A DNA stretch of 64,000 nucleotides, from assembly GCA_963809765.1 (NCBI GenBank), contig CAWEKT010000004.1, forward strand, positions 19,516 through 83,515. Direction: 5' to 3'. The notes below the pieces were generated by a model. That model searched no databases and had not been told where the DNA came from. It saw nothing but the letters and a program-made list of their open reading frames with translations. The DNA comes from JACVRM01 sp963809765 (GTDB lineage: Bacteria > Actinomycetota > Thermoleophilia > Gaiellales > Gaiellaceae). Position numbers and translations under genes: made by a program. Positions 18,521-28,206 of this stretch are shown here, piece after piece (position 1 is the stretch's first letter; each line of letters begins with the position of its first letter).

Positions 18521-19562
18521 CCTCCGCGTCCTGACGCTGCTCGGAGTCGTGCTCGCACCCGCCGGTGCTCGGGGCCGCGACGCAGCGGCTGACCCGGCCC
18601 CCGAGCGTCGATGAGACCGAGCTCGGCGGCGTCGCGGTGGAGGTCGTGCGGCCTGCCGGCCGGCCGCCGTGGCCGGCCTGGCTGTTCGTCAACGGCGCGC
18701 ACCCGCTGAGGCGAACCGAGCCGGTCGTCACCCGGCTCTCGCGCGGGCTCGCGCGGGCGGGCTACCTCGTCTTCGTCCCCGACGTGCCGGGCCTCGGGAC
18801 GGGCACCGTCACCGAGCGCACCCTGGACTCGACCGCTGCCGTCGTGCGCGCGGCGGCGGACCACCCGGACGTGCGCGGCGCGAGGCGTCGCGCTGATCGG
18901 CGCCTCGACCGGCGCCGCGCTCGCGCTCATCGCGGCGGCACGGCCCGAGCTCGCGCAGCGGGTGACCGTCGTGGCCGCCGTCGCCCCGTTCGCCGACCTC
19001 GAGCGGATGATCTGCCTGGCGACGACGCGTGGCTACCGCGAGGGCGACGGCTTCGCGCGCTACGAGGTGACGCCGCTCCACCGGCAGGTCGTCGCCCGTT
19101 CGCTCGTCGCCGTGGGCGCCGACGACGCCGACCGGACGCGGCTCGCGGACGTGCTCGCCGAGGCCGAGCGCGACCGAACGCGACCCGATCGAGGCGCTTG
19201 CCGCCGAGGAGGGCGGCGGCCCGCGCACGCGCACCGTGCTCGAGCTGCTCGCAAACGAGGACCCCGAGCGCTTCGCCGGCCTCTACGGCGCGCTGCCCGA
19301 CGAGACGCGTGGCGTGCTCGCGCTGTTCTCACCGCTGGGCGCCTGCGCGGACGTGCGCGCGCCGGTGGAGGTGGTCGTGCCGCCCGCGGACGTCTACTTC
19401 CCGCCCGGCGAGGCGCAGGCTCTGGCTAGGGCGCTGCCGCAGGCGCACCTGACGGTCACCGGCACGCTCGACCACACGCGGCCGCAGCTCTCGACGGGGC
19501 GGATTCGAGACGCGGTCAGGTTCGTGCGGTTCGTCCACCGCGGGCTGCGCGCGGCGGGCTGA
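18504..19562 (+). CDS. Alpha/beta hydrolase (frameshifted)
   Basis: An alpha/beta-hydrolase-fold protein of about 350 residues. ATG 18504 (inside the previous gene's end) gives a signal-like start SLRVLTLLGVVLAPAGA. After a shift near 18560 the strand-turn motifs WLFVNGAHPLRR and GYLVFVPDVPGLGTG appear. After another near 18885 comes the nucleophile elbow ALIGASTGAALAL (G-A-S-T-G, serine nucleophile). After a third near 19175 come EVVVPPADVYFPPGEA (acid region) and TGTLDHTRP (catalytic histidine). It is probably exported or membrane-associated. The substrate is unknown. Confidence 0.75.
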
Positions 19563-19568
19563 GCGCGG

Positions 19569-20203
19569 TCAGCGCCGCTCGGTCGCGAGGCGGAAGCCGA
19601 AGGCGACCAGCACCGTGCCCAGCACGGCGTCGACCGTCCGGCGCACCCGGGGACGGCGCAGGACGTCCCCGGCCCGCGCGACGACGACGGCGTAGGCGCT
19701 CAGCCACGCGAGCGTCATGGTCGCGAACACCAGCCCCAGCGCAAGCAGGGCAGCGAAGGAGTCGCCGCCGAACTGCGGCAGGAGGCTGGTGAAGAAGACG
19801 GCCATCTTCGGGATTGCCGAGGTTGCTCAGCAGCCCCTGGCGGAAGGCGGCCCGCGGCGCGAGCGGCGCGCTCGTACGCGTCCCGCTGAGGCGTGAGGCT
19901 CGTCCCCGGATCGCCGCGAGCAGCGCCTCCGCGCCGAGGTAGACGAGGTAGGCGGCGCCGACCAGCTTGAGCGCCAGGAAGGCAGGCTCCGAGGCGACTA
20001 GCAACGCGGCGAGGCCGGCGCTCGCGGCCAGCGTCCAGACCGCCTGGCCGCACGCGACGCCGAGCGCGGTCGCGGCCCCCGCGCCGCCGCCCGCCCGCGA
20101 GCGTGGTGCGAATCGTCAGCGCCGTGTCCTGGCCGGGCGTGACGATGACGACCGCGGCGACGCCGACGAAGGCGGCGATCTCGGTGCCAACGGCGAGAGT
20201 CAC
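19569..20203 (-). CDS. LysE/RhtB-family amino-acid exporter (frameshifted)
   Basis: A membrane exporter for amino acids or related small solutes. ATG 20203 starts EIAAFVGVAAVVIVTPGQDT, the conserved TPGP/Q-type first span. Later parts in other frames give FLALKLVGAAYLVYLGAEAL (the classic G-A-x-YL-x-YLG motif), FRQGLLSNLGNP, KMAVFFTSLLPQF and LAWLSAYAVVVARAGD. Frame changes lie near 20070 and 19812; the latter is a CCC where CC would restore NPKMAVFF. The corrected size is about 210 residues, typical of the family. Confidence 0.85.
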
Positions 20204-20225
20204 AGCTGCCCGCCGGGCACTCGAC

Positions 20226-20624
20226 TCAGCGGCGCTTGCGCGCCTTCTGGAGCTGCCGGCGCTGCTGCCGGTTCACGGCCGTGGGGATCGACTCCTGCTC
20301 CTCGACGGCGGCCATGTAGGCGCGGCGCTCGTCGGCGGACAGCTGCTGGAGCACCTTCTGCGCGCGCACGGGATCCTTGTCGGCGTTCGCGCGCTCCAGC
20401 TTGCGGACGGCGCTCGCGAGCTCCGGGTTCTGGCGCTCGAGTGCCGCGCGCGACATCTTCTTGAGCCCGGTGTTCAGCACCGGCACCTTCATGAGGAACT
20501 GCATGATCGGCCGCAGGTAGCGGCCGCCGCGGATCCGCCCCAGGAGAACCAGGAGCAGCATCAGCACGAGCAGCCCGACCATGACGAAGAGCGGGATCAG
20601 CCAGAGCGAGATCGCCAGCATCAC
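20226..20624 (-). CDS. Single-span membrane protein with basic C-terminus
   Basis: A 132-residue protein, unbroken. An N-terminal membrane span (LWLIPLFVMVGLLVLMLLLVLL) is followed by a charged cytoplasmic region with two short helices (ALERQNPELASAVRKLERAN, VRAQKVLQQLSADERRAYM) and a strongly basic end (NRQQRRQLQKARKRR). I do not know the family. The gene lies between the LysE exporter and the helicase, all on the minus strand. Confidence 0.65.
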   Translation of the reverse strand: MMLAISLWLIPLFVMVGLLVLMLLLVLLGRIRGGRYLRPIMQFLMKVPVLNTGLKKMSRAALERQNPELASAVRKLERANADKDPVRAQKVLQQLSADERRAYMAAVEEQESIPTAVNRQQRRQLQKARKRR

Positions 20625-20678
20625 GTCAATCGTACCGGGGTGACGCCGAAAACAAGCGTGTTTCGATCCTCTGCCGAC

Positions 20679-20808
20679 ATCGCGACGGAGTCGCGATCAG
20701 GCAGTCGAGCGAGAGTCTGCGCAGGCCTCGACCCGCCACGGCGACCAGAGAGGGGGTAGCTCGAAGGGGGAGTTCCTCCCCCTTCGAATGAAGCGAAGCG
20801 CTGCGGCC
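20679..20808 (-). repeat. Two-hairpin 3' element, copy B
   Basis: On the minus strand, starting about 50 bp after the helicase stop. Hairpin I pairs AAGGGGGA with TCCCCCTT (20763-20785) after GGCCGCAGCGCTTCGC. Hairpin II, about 88 bp further, is ATCGCGAC-TCC-GTCGCGAT (20679-20697). Its sequence differs from copies A and C but it pairs perfectly, which suggests selection on structure. Confidence 0.6.
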
Positions 20809-20858
20809 GTCGAGCTGCGCCGATTAGAGCAGCAGCCTCGCGGCCGCACCGCAAGCGT

Positions 20859-22037
<1,179 letters not shown>

Positions 22038-22046
22038 GTTGTTCGA

Positions 22047-22092
22047 CTCCCTTCGGGTTCGAGACTTGCCTACCTCGAAACACCCGAAGGAG
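22047..22092 (-). promoter_or_regulatory. Leader hairpin sequestering the helicase ribosome-binding site
   Basis: On the minus strand, CTCCTTCGGG-TG-TTTCGAG (22092-22074) can pair with CTCGAAC-CCGAAGGGAG (22063-22047) across a 10-nt loop, with two small bulges. The 3' arm contains the GAAGGGAG ribosome-binding site of the helicase. This would block translation until it is melted or remodelled. The pairing is seen by eye; the regulation is inference. Confidence 0.55.
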
Positions 22093-22255
22093 GAACGAGA
22101 AGCAAATCTCACTGGGCCGACCGGATTGCCGACCCGTTGACTCACAGTAGCATCGGCCTCCGCGGGTGCGGCTTGAGCCCACAAACCCCTCACAATTCGC
22201 CTCAGCGGCCTCGCCGAACCTCCAGTGCCTCGAGTTCGCCGCGCCCCGTACTCGG

Positions 22256-22402
22256 ACTTAGTGGCAGACAGCCACTAAGTAGGAGCAGGCCTCGTCCAGC
22301 CCCAGCGTCTCGGGCCCGGAACCGCTGGTGGCAGTCTGCCACTTGTCGATTCCGACTACGTATGCGGTTCGGAGCGAGCTAGTGGCGCTCTGCCACCAGC
22401 TC
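22256..22402. repeat. Three spaced palindromes with GTGGCA...TGCCAC core
   Basis: Copy 1 (22256-22280) has perfect 10-bp arms ACTTAGTGGC and GCCACTAAGT around AGACA. Copy 2 (22328-22342) is GTGGCAG-T-CTGCCAC. Copy 3 (22377-22402) is GTGGC-GCTCT-GCCAC extended by GAGCT/AGCTC. They fill the gap between the L,D-transpeptidase stop and the helicase leader. They may be operators or hairpins. Confidence 0.6.
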
Positions 22403-23049
22403 AGCGGACGCCGATGGCGATTCGCGGCGAGGCGGCCGGGTCGAGCCAGCGCAGCACGCGCCGCAGGTCGGCGCGCGGGATGCTGACGCAGCCGTTCGTC
22501 GGCGCCGCGGCCGAGCGCGTGGAGGAAGATCCCGGAGCCGCGCCCCGGCACGACCGGGCGCATGTTGAACTCGATCACGGCCAGGTAGGGGTACTCGCGC
22601 GGCGACTTCGACATGTCGGGCGTCGGCGTCCTGAACGGCGGCGTCCGCCCACAGGGAACGTGCCGGAACGTGTTGTAGTGCGGCGAGGCCGGGTCCTCGA
22701 CCCACCAGTCGCCGCAGCGCAGGCGCCGGTAGCGGTAGCGCACGCCCGGATCCGCTTCGTTGCCGTACATCGTGCGCCCGATCGTGAAGACGCCGATCGG
22801 CGTCGTGCCGTCGCCCTCCCGGCGGAGCCGGCGCAGCCCCGCGTGCCCGACCCGCGCCGCGTAGGGGCCGCCGACGGCCACCCAGCACCCGTCCTCACGG
22901 CGCCAGGTGCGAAGCACGGCGTGCGTCGAGCGCGCCGAAGACGCCTCGACCGTGATCAGCTGGCGGCCGCCGACCTGGCGGTACTCGTCGTTGGCGACGT
23001 TCGCCGGGCAGGCGACCGCGAGCGCCGCGGCTGCGAGGTGGGCGAGCAC
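22401..23049 (-). CDS. Secreted L,D-transpeptidase, YkuD-type (frameshifted once)
   Basis: A cell-wall enzyme that forms 3-3 cross-links or anchors proteins to peptidoglycan. The signal peptide is MLAHLAAAALAVACPANVA. The YkuD catalytic region is visible as GTTPIGVFTIGRTMYG, EYPYLAVIEFNMRPVVPGRG and SGIFLHA. After a single frame change near 22509 it reads PTNGCVSIPRADLRRVLRWL to a TGA at 22401, so the catalytic His...Cys pair (FLH and NGC) is complete. Corrected length is about 216 residues. Uncorrected, the frame would run on to 22258 with unrelated sequence. Confidence 0.82.
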
Positions 23050-23073
23050 GGCGGCAGGGTACTGCCCGCCCGC

Positions 23074-24060
23074 CTACGGGAACTCTGAGCGCTCGGGGTG
23101 GAGGTCGAGCCGCCCGCCGTTGCGGCAGTCGGCGGTGAGCCGGTACTCCTGCGTCGAGACCGTCCGGCGGCGGTTCTCGACGAGCTGCTGCTGCATCAGC
23201 CGCCGCGCAGTCGAGCGCGCCATCCCGAGCCGCTCGCCCAGGTCGACCCCCGACTGCAACGCGTAACACTCGGTCGTCGCCTCGTCGCTGACGCCGTGCA
23301 GGTGCCACGCCTCGTGCGCGAGCACCGCGACCGCCCGCCCGGTCGCGGCGGTCGGCTCGTCGTCGCGGAAGGCCAGCCGGTAGAGGTCGAAGCAGATCTC
23401 GGGCGTGAGGTACGCGTTCCGGCCGCCGACCTCGGCCACGCCGTCCGCGTGCTGGACGGCGCCCACCTGCGCTCCCGACTCGTCGCAGCGGACGTCGACC
23501 TGGTGGCCGGCGATCACCGCGGCTTCGGTCGAGTAGCGCTCGGTCGCCGCGGCCCGCTCGTCGTCCTCGAGGCCGCTCCAGCCGCGGTTCGACTCGATCA
23601 GCCAGGCGCCGCCCGCAAGCGCGGCGATCACCGCTAGTCCGACGACGAAGCGGCGCACCGGGCCTGCCCGCGTCGGCACCCAGTCCGTTTCCCTCGGCTC
23701 GAGCTCCGGCGGCTCTTCCGAGGCGAGCAGCTCGTCGAGCTCCTCCGCCGACTCGCCCGAGTACGGCAGCCAGTGCTCCTCGCCGTCGCGGTGCACGAGG
23801 ACGAGCTCCTCGCCGACGTAGCCGAAGCGCTCCTGGTCGATCTCCTGCGGCGCCCGCCCCCGCCGCCTGCGCGGGCCCGGGTCGCCGCGCCCGCCGAGGA
23901 AGAACTGCACCTCGAGGCCGACCGCGATCAGAAACGGCAGCCAGACGGGAACCCAGTCCCGCACGGCGAGCGGGCCGAAGAGCCAGAGGACGACGAAGGC
24001 GACGAGCCCCAGCCGGATGAGGGTCGACCGGTCGCCCAGCCGCTCGCGGATGCTGGCCAC
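23074..24060 (-). CDS. Membrane protein with HExxH metallopeptidase-like motif
   Basis: An intact 328-residue protein of unknown family. Two N-terminal spans (LIRLGLVAFVVLWLFGPLAV, VWLPFLIAVGLEVQFFLGG) are followed by a cytoplasmic acidic stretch (GESAEELDELLASEEPPELE), a third span (RRFVVGLAVIAALAGGAWLI) and an external domain. That domain contains AVLAHEAWHLHG, an HExxH zinc motif, with ATTECYALQSGVDLG some residues later that could supply the third ligand and the glutamate. Cysteines at VRCDE, EICFD, TECYA and TADCR may form disulfides. A surface protease role is inference. Confidence 0.68.
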   Translation of the reverse strand: MASIRERLGDRSTLIRLGLVAFVVLWLFGPLAVRDWVPVWLPFLIAVGLEVQFFLGGRGDPGPRRRRGRAPQEIDQERFGYVGEELVLVHRDGEEHWLPYSGESAEELDELLASEEPPELEPRETDWVPTRAGPVRRFVVGLAVIAALAGGAWLIESNRGWSGLEDDERAAATERYSTEAAVIAGHQVDVRCDESGAQVGAVQHADGVAEVGGRNAYLTPEICFDLYRLAFRDDEPTAATGRAVAVLAHEAWHLHGVSDEATTECYALQSGVDLGERLGMARSTARRLMQQQLVENRRRTVSTQEYRLTADCRNGGRLDLHPERSEFP

Positions 24061-24114
24061 CTTCCGACCGTAGCGCCCTCGGCGGGTTGCGCCGAGCCGT
24101 GCAGGGTCAGGCTG

Positions 24115-24315
24115 CTAGCGCTTCTTCGCCTGGCTCTGGCGGAAGCGGTGGAGCGACTTCGACTTCCCGGTCGATTTCGGCCGCTCGGGCGTCGGGGCCG
24201 GGTCGTGCTCGGCGAGCCACTGGCCGGCCTCGTCCTCGGGATCGAGGCCGGCGGCGCGCTCGCGGTCAGCCTGCTTGCGGGCGCCTTCGTGCGAGGTCGA
24301 GCGGCGCGGCCGCAT
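24115..24315 (-). CDS. Small charged hypothetical protein
   Basis: A 66-residue hydrophilic protein rich in Arg, Lys and Glu (RKQADRERAAGLDPEDEAGQ, KSTGKSKSLHRFRQSQAKKR). It has no membrane span or known domain. Codon third positions are mostly G/C, as in neighbours, and the frame is uninterrupted from ATG 24315. It lies about 55 bp downstream of the HExxH membrane-protein gene on the same strand. I do not recognise it. Confidence 0.45.
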   Translation of the reverse strand: MRPRRSTSHEGARKQADRERAAGLDPEDEAGQWLAEHDPAPTPERPKSTGKSKSLHRFRQSQAKKR

Positions 24316-24398
24316 CGGCCGAGCGTACCCCTAGTAGGACAGTTTCGGATTGGAGGCGCGGGCGCAAGCGGACGGGAGTAGTGCGCAGTACGGGCGGA

Positions 24399-24532
24399 GC
24401 CGAGCTTGCTCGGCGCAGCCACCCCGCGGCCCCGGCGCGTCTGCTTAGACAGCCAACCTGCCCCGAGCGTCAGCCGGAGGGGTAGCTCGAAGGGGGAACA
24501 AGCCGTTCCCCCTTCGAGAGAGCGACGCGCGA
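24399..24532 (-). repeat. Two-hairpin 3' element, copy C
   Basis: On the minus strand, starting about 12 bp after the stop of the gene at 24544. Hairpin I is GAAGGGGGAAC/GTTCCCCCTTC (24489-24517). Hairpin II is GCCGAGC-AA-GCTCGGC (24399-24414), the same sequence and spacing (about 97 bp) as copy A. Confidence 0.6.
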
Positions 24533-24543
24533 AGCGCGAGCGG

Positions 24544-25035
24544 TTACACCGCCGCCGGGCGCGGCCGGCGGCGGCGCGCGAAGAACGCTGCCCCGAGCAT
24601 GCCGGCCGCGGCCAGCGCGACGGCAAGCCACCAGGCGCTCGGACTGCCGCCGCCGTCGCCGCCGGTGGAGCCGGAGACGACGCTGACGGGCGCGAACGTG
24701 TGCGTGTTGAGGCCGGGCGGCCCGAAGCCGTCGTTCACCTCGTAGCGCCACTCGCCCGCCGACGGGAACTCGACGCGGGCGACGTAGATGCCGACCTCGT
24801 CGGTCGGCTCGGCGCGGAACGTCTTGCTCGTCCCGCCCTGGCGGATCGTGAGCGTCGGCTCGACATCTGCGAGCGGCGTGACGCCGTGCTGCTTGACCGT
24901 GATCTGGGCGTTCCAGACCTTCCCCGCCTCGATCTCGTCGGGCGGGGCGACGCCGGCGGTGGCAAAGCCACCGGCGCTCGCGCTGCCCGCCCCGAGGGCG
25001 AGCAGCGTCAGAGTGACTGCGAGGAAGTTCTTCAT
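24544..25035 (-). CDS. Secreted, membrane-anchored protein with FixH/YtkA-like Ig domain
   Basis: A 163-residue protein with a signal peptide (MKNFLAVTLTLLALGAGSASA), an Ig-like domain of about 90 residues, a Gly/Ser linker (STGGDGGGSPS) and a C-terminal membrane anchor (WWLAVALAAAGMLGAAFF) with a basic stop-transfer tail. The Ig part shows EAGKVWNAQITVKQHGVTPL, EVGIYVARVEFPSAGEWRYEV and THTFAPV, resembling YtkA/FixH-like domains. A similar domain is at the N-terminus of the NHL protein at 31814-32966. The start is ATG 25035. The function is unknown. Confidence 0.7.
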   Translation of the reverse strand: MKNFLAVTLTLLALGAGSASAGGFATAGVAPPDEIEAGKVWNAQITVKQHGVTPLADVEPTLTIRQGGTSKTFRAEPTDEVGIYVARVEFPSAGEWRYEVNDGFGPPGLNTHTFAPVSVVSGSTGGDGGGSPSAWWLAVALAAAGMLGAAFFARRRRPRPAAV

Positions 25036-25085
25036 ACCCTCACTACGTCCGCCGGCCCCGATCCGTTCCACGTCAGACTCGCGGA

Positions 25086-26060
25086 GTGCGCGCGCTGCCC
25101 GCCGACTTCCGCCCCTACGCCTGGGCGCCGTCCACCGCCGAGGCGGCGCGCGTCGCGGGCATCGCGCCGGGCGACGTGCTGCGCTTCGACGGCAACACGT
25201 CGCCCGCGCAGCCGTCCTCGGTGCGCCCGGAAGCCCTCGCCGGTGCGCTCGCGACCATCCACACCTACGCGCACGGCGGCCACCCCGAGTTGCTGCGCGC
25301 GATCGCCGACTACGCCCGGGTTGAGCCCGAGCAGGTCGTGCTGGGCGCCGGCGCTGACGACTTGATCATGCTCACCGCCCGCGCGTTCGCCCGACCGGGC
25401 GACCGGGTCGCGATCGCGAACGAGCCCACCTACCCGCTGTACCGCACCGCCGCCTGGGTCGCCGGTGCGGAGGTCGGCGAGAAGTCGCCCGCGCTCACGT
25501 TCTGCTGCCGGCCGCACAACCCGAGCGGCGCCCTCGTCGACCTTCCCGCCGCCCGGCCGCTCGTCGTCGACGAGGCCTACTTCGAGTACTGCGGCGAGAC
25601 GGCCGCGGGACTGCTCGACGACGGCGTCGTCGTCATCCGCACCTTCTCGAAGGCGTTCGCGCTCGCCGGCGCGCGCATCGGCTACGCCCTGGCCGACCGC
25701 CAGACCGCGGCCGAGCTGAACGAGCGCCAGCACCCGGCGCCCGTCTCGGGGCTCTCGGTCGCGCTCGCCCTCGCCGGGCTCGCCTCGCCGCCCGACGTCG
25801 CGCCCGTCCTGGCCGAGCGTCAACGCCTGGCGGCGCGCCTGCAGGAGCTCGGGCTGGCGCCGCTCCCCTCGGTCGCCAACTTCCTCTTCGTGCCCGTGGC
25901 GGAGCCGGCCGCGATCTACGACGGGCTGCTCCGGCGCGGGCTGCTCGTGCGCCCGTTCGCCGACGGCATCCGTGTGACCGTCCGCACGTCAAGCGACGAC
26001 GACCGCCTGCTCGACGAGCTCGCCCGGCTCGAGCCGCGCCCGCCCGACGCGATCGACTAG
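25086..26060 (+). CDS. hisC: Histidinol-phosphate aminotransferase-like PLP enzyme
   Basis: A fold-type I PLP aminotransferase of 324 residues, intact from GTG 25086. The N-terminus LRFDGNTSPAQPSS, then YAHGGHPELLRAIADYA, VVLGAGADDLIMLTARAF, CCRPHNPSGALVDL and VVDEAYFEYCGETA are HisC/CobD-type. The PLP lysine is K189 in IRTFSKAFALAGARIGY, and the phosphate arginine is in GIRVTVRTSSDDDRLL. It is shorter than most HisC (about 350) and no his genes are adjacent, so another amino acid (for example an aromatic) is possible as substrate. Confidence 0.8.
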   Translation: MRALPADFRPYAWAPSTAEAARVAGIAPGDVLRFDGNTSPAQPSSVRPEALAGALATIHTYAHGGHPELLRAIADYARVEPEQVVLGAGADDLIMLTARAFARPGDRVAIANEPTYPLYRTAAWVAGAEVGEKSPALTFCCRPHNPSGALVDLPAARPLVVDEAYFEYCGETAAGLLDDGVVVIRTFSKAFALAGARIGYALADRQTAAELNERQHPAPVSGLSVALALAGLASPPDVAPVLAERQRLAARLQELGLAPLPSVANFLFVPVAEPAAIYDGLLRRGLLVRPFADGIRVTVRTSSDDDRLLDELARLEPRPPDAID

Positions 26061-26150
26061 CGGCCGCAGCCGCCGCTCGCCCGCCGCGAGCGATTGACGG
26101 GCCGTGGGTTCCTGACGACGATCGGACCTGGGGCGACGAGGGGGTCTGCG

Positions 26151-27761
26151 GTGCGGAGCGCACGCGTCTGCGTGCTCGTGATGGTGGCGCTCGGGGTGCT
26201 GCTTGCGCCTGCGCCGGCCCGCCCGGCGCCGGGCCTCATGGTCGGCGCGAGCGAGGACATGTTCAAGCTCGAGCCCGACCGCTCGGCCGGCCTCGCGCGC
26301 GACCTCGGGCTGCGCGCCGCGCGCGTGACGCTGCACTGGAACGCCGGCCAGACAAGTCTCTCCGGCACCGACGCGGCTCAGCTGCAGATCGCCGCCTCGA
26401 CCGGCGTGCGTCTCGTCGTCGCCGTCTACGGCTGGCGCGACACGGCGCCGCAGGACACCGCGGCGCGGGAGGCCTACTGCGCCTATGCCCGCGATCTGAT
26501 CACGCGCGTGCCGGCGATTCGCGACGTGGTCATCTGGAACGAGCCCAACCTCTCCTTCTTCTGGCGGCCGCAGTTCGACGCCGCCGGCGACAGCGCTGTG
26601 CCCGCCGCCTACATGACCCTGCTGGCGCGCTGCTGGGACGTGCTGCATGCGGCCCGGCCCGACGTCAACGTGATCGCGCCCGCCACCTCGCCCTGGGGCA
26701 GCGACGACCCGGCGGACTCGGTCGTCATCTCGCACTCGCCGGGCGCGTTCCTGCACAAGCTCGGCGACGCCTACCGGGCGAGCGGGCGCACTCTGCCGCT
26801 CTTCGACACCGTCGGCCACCACGTCTACGGCGCCTCGCCGGGCGAGCGCCCGTGGCGCCGCCACCTGGGCCGCCGCATCTCGCAGGGCGACGTCGGCAAG
26901 CTCGTCACCGCGCTGCAGGAGTCGTTCGGCGGCACCGCGCAGCCCGTCCCCGGCGTTCCGGTGGGCGGCCGCAGCGCCCCGATCTGGTACATGGAGGCGG
27001 GCTTCGAGACCGCGCCGGACGGTCACATGGCGTGGCTCTACACCGGCAGCGAGACGACGGCGGCGCTCCCGGACTCGCTCGGCGGGCTGCCCTGGACAGT
27101 GCTGCCCGACCCCGAGTCGGCCTCGCCCGACCAGGCCACGCAGCTCCGCGACGCGCTGCGGCTCGCGTACTGCCAGCCCTACGTGGAGGCGTTCTTCAAC
27201 TTCCTGCTGCGCGACCAGGAGGAGCTGCCGTACTGGCAGTCCGGCGTGCTCTGGCCCGACCGGACGCCGAAGGACTCGTACGCCGTCTTCCGTCAGACGA
27301 TCACCGAGGTGACGAGCGGCGCGGTCGACTGCTCGCGCTTCGCCGAGGCGCCGGGACAGGCGGCACCGCCGGCGACCGCCGAGGACGTGCCGCTGACGTC
27401 CGTGCCCGGGTTCGTGCCCGCTCCGCCTGCCACTGAGCTCACGGTGGAGACGCCGCCGCCGCTGCGGGTCAAGGTCGTGCGCTGGCTGCGCGGCGCCTAC
27501 GGCAAGCGCCACACGCGCTGGCGGCTCGGCGTCCGTACCTCGCGCGCCGCGGTCGTCCGCGCCGAGCTCTTCGCCGGCCCGCGCCGGATCGGCGTCGTGC
27601 GCGTCCGGGTTCAACCCGGGACGACGCGGACGGTCGTCCTGCGGAAGCGGCCGCTTCCGCGCGGGCGCTACCGGATCGTCCTGCGCGCCCGGGCGGTCGA
27701 CGCGCCGAACGAGCAGTTCAGCCTGCGCGGCCCCGTGTTCCGGGTCCGCGCGGGGCGCTAG
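26151..27761 (+). CDS. Secreted glycoside hydrolase, clan GH-A type (cellulase/GH39-like)
   Basis: A 536-residue exported enzyme. I choose GTG 26151, behind GAGGGGG, because it starts a clean signal peptide (VCVLVMVALGVLLAPAPARP); an in-frame GTG lies at 26094. The barrel shows AARVTLHWNAGQ, VRLVVAVYGWRD and DVVIWNEPNLSFFW, with the acid/base at E131. It also shows DTVGHHVYGAS and IWYMEAGFET, a candidate nucleophile. The last 100 residues form a basic beta-sandwich (RVKVVRWLRGAYG, GTTRTVVLRKRPLPRGRYRI), perhaps cell-surface binding. The frame is intact. The polysaccharide substrate is not known. Confidence 0.78.
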   Translation: MRSARVCVLVMVALGVLLAPAPARPAPGLMVGASEDMFKLEPDRSAGLARDLGLRAARVTLHWNAGQTSLSGTDAAQLQIAASTGVRLVVAVYGWRDTAPQDTAAREAYCAYARDLITRVPAIRDVVIWNEPNLSFFWRPQFDAAGDSAVPAAYMTLLARCWDVLHAARPDVNVIAPATSPWGSDDPADSVVISHSPGAFLHKLGDAYRASGRTLPLFDTVGHHVYGASPGERPWRRHLGRRISQGDVGKLVTALQESFGGTAQPVPGVPVGGRSAPIWYMEAGFETAPDGHMAWLYTGSETTAALPDSLGGLPWTVLPDPESASPDQATQLRDALRLAYCQPYVEAFFNFLLRDQEELPYWQSGVLWPDRTPKDSYAVFRQTITEVTSGAVDCSRFAEAPGQAAPPATAEDVPLTSVPGFVPAPPATELTVETPPPLRVKVVRWLRGAYGKRHTRWRLGVRTSRAAVVRAELFAGPRRIGVVRVRVQPGTTRTVVLRKRPLPRGRYRIVLRARAVDAPNEQFSLRGPVFRVRAGR

Positions 27762-27781
27762 CTCGACCCGGCGCGGGACCG

Positions 27782-28120
27782 TCAGCCGGGAAGGTCGGTC
27801 TGCGCCATCCGCGGCGCGCCGTGGATGTTGACCGAGCGCAGGCCGTCCGGGCCGGCACGGAAGCCGTGCACTCCCCCGGCGGGGACGACCAGGATCATCC
27901 CGGGTGCCGCCTCGATGTCGTTGCCGTCGACGGTGAACGTGGCCGAGCCGCCGACGATCACGAACGTCTCCTCGTACGGATGCGTGTGCGGCCCCGGCCC
28001 CTGGCCCTCGTCCACGTCGGAGACGTAGAACGACACGGCCGCCCCGTGCTCGCGGCCCTCGAAGCGGGCGGTGCGCCTGCCGGGCAGGCGGAGCTCGTCC
28101 ACGGTCAGCACCTTCGCCAT
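27782..28120 (-). CDS. Cupin-domain protein
   Basis: A 112-residue single-cupin protein. Motif 1 is GPGPHTHPYEETFVIVGGSA, with two histidines and a glutamate for metal. Motif 2 is PAGGVHGFRAGPDGLRSVNI, with the third histidine. The start at ATG 28120 gives a typical small-cupin N-terminus (AKVLTVDELRLPG). Such proteins are metal-dependent dioxygenases, isomerases or sensors, and the sequence does not decide. The frame is intact. Confidence 0.8.
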   Translation of the reverse strand: MAKVLTVDELRLPGRRTARFEGREHGAAVSFYVSDVDEGQGPGPHTHPYEETFVIVGGSATFTVDGNDIEAAPGMILVVPAGGVHGFRAGPDGLRSVNIHGAPRMAQTDLPG

Positions 28121-28206
28121 CGACGGGGACGCTACCCGCGTCGCGTGGAACCGTGCCTGCAAGGCCGGCCCGGGCTCCGGGGCCCGGGCCGGCCCGCAAG
28201 AAAGTG

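Noticed and set aside
27782..28120. Link of the cupin to the glycoside hydrolase as one operon
   Set aside because: The two genes converge on opposite strands.
25989..28199. 736-codon open frame on the minus strand
   Set aside because: Antisense to the intact glycoside hydrolase gene; low-complexity Arg/Ala/Gly sequence.
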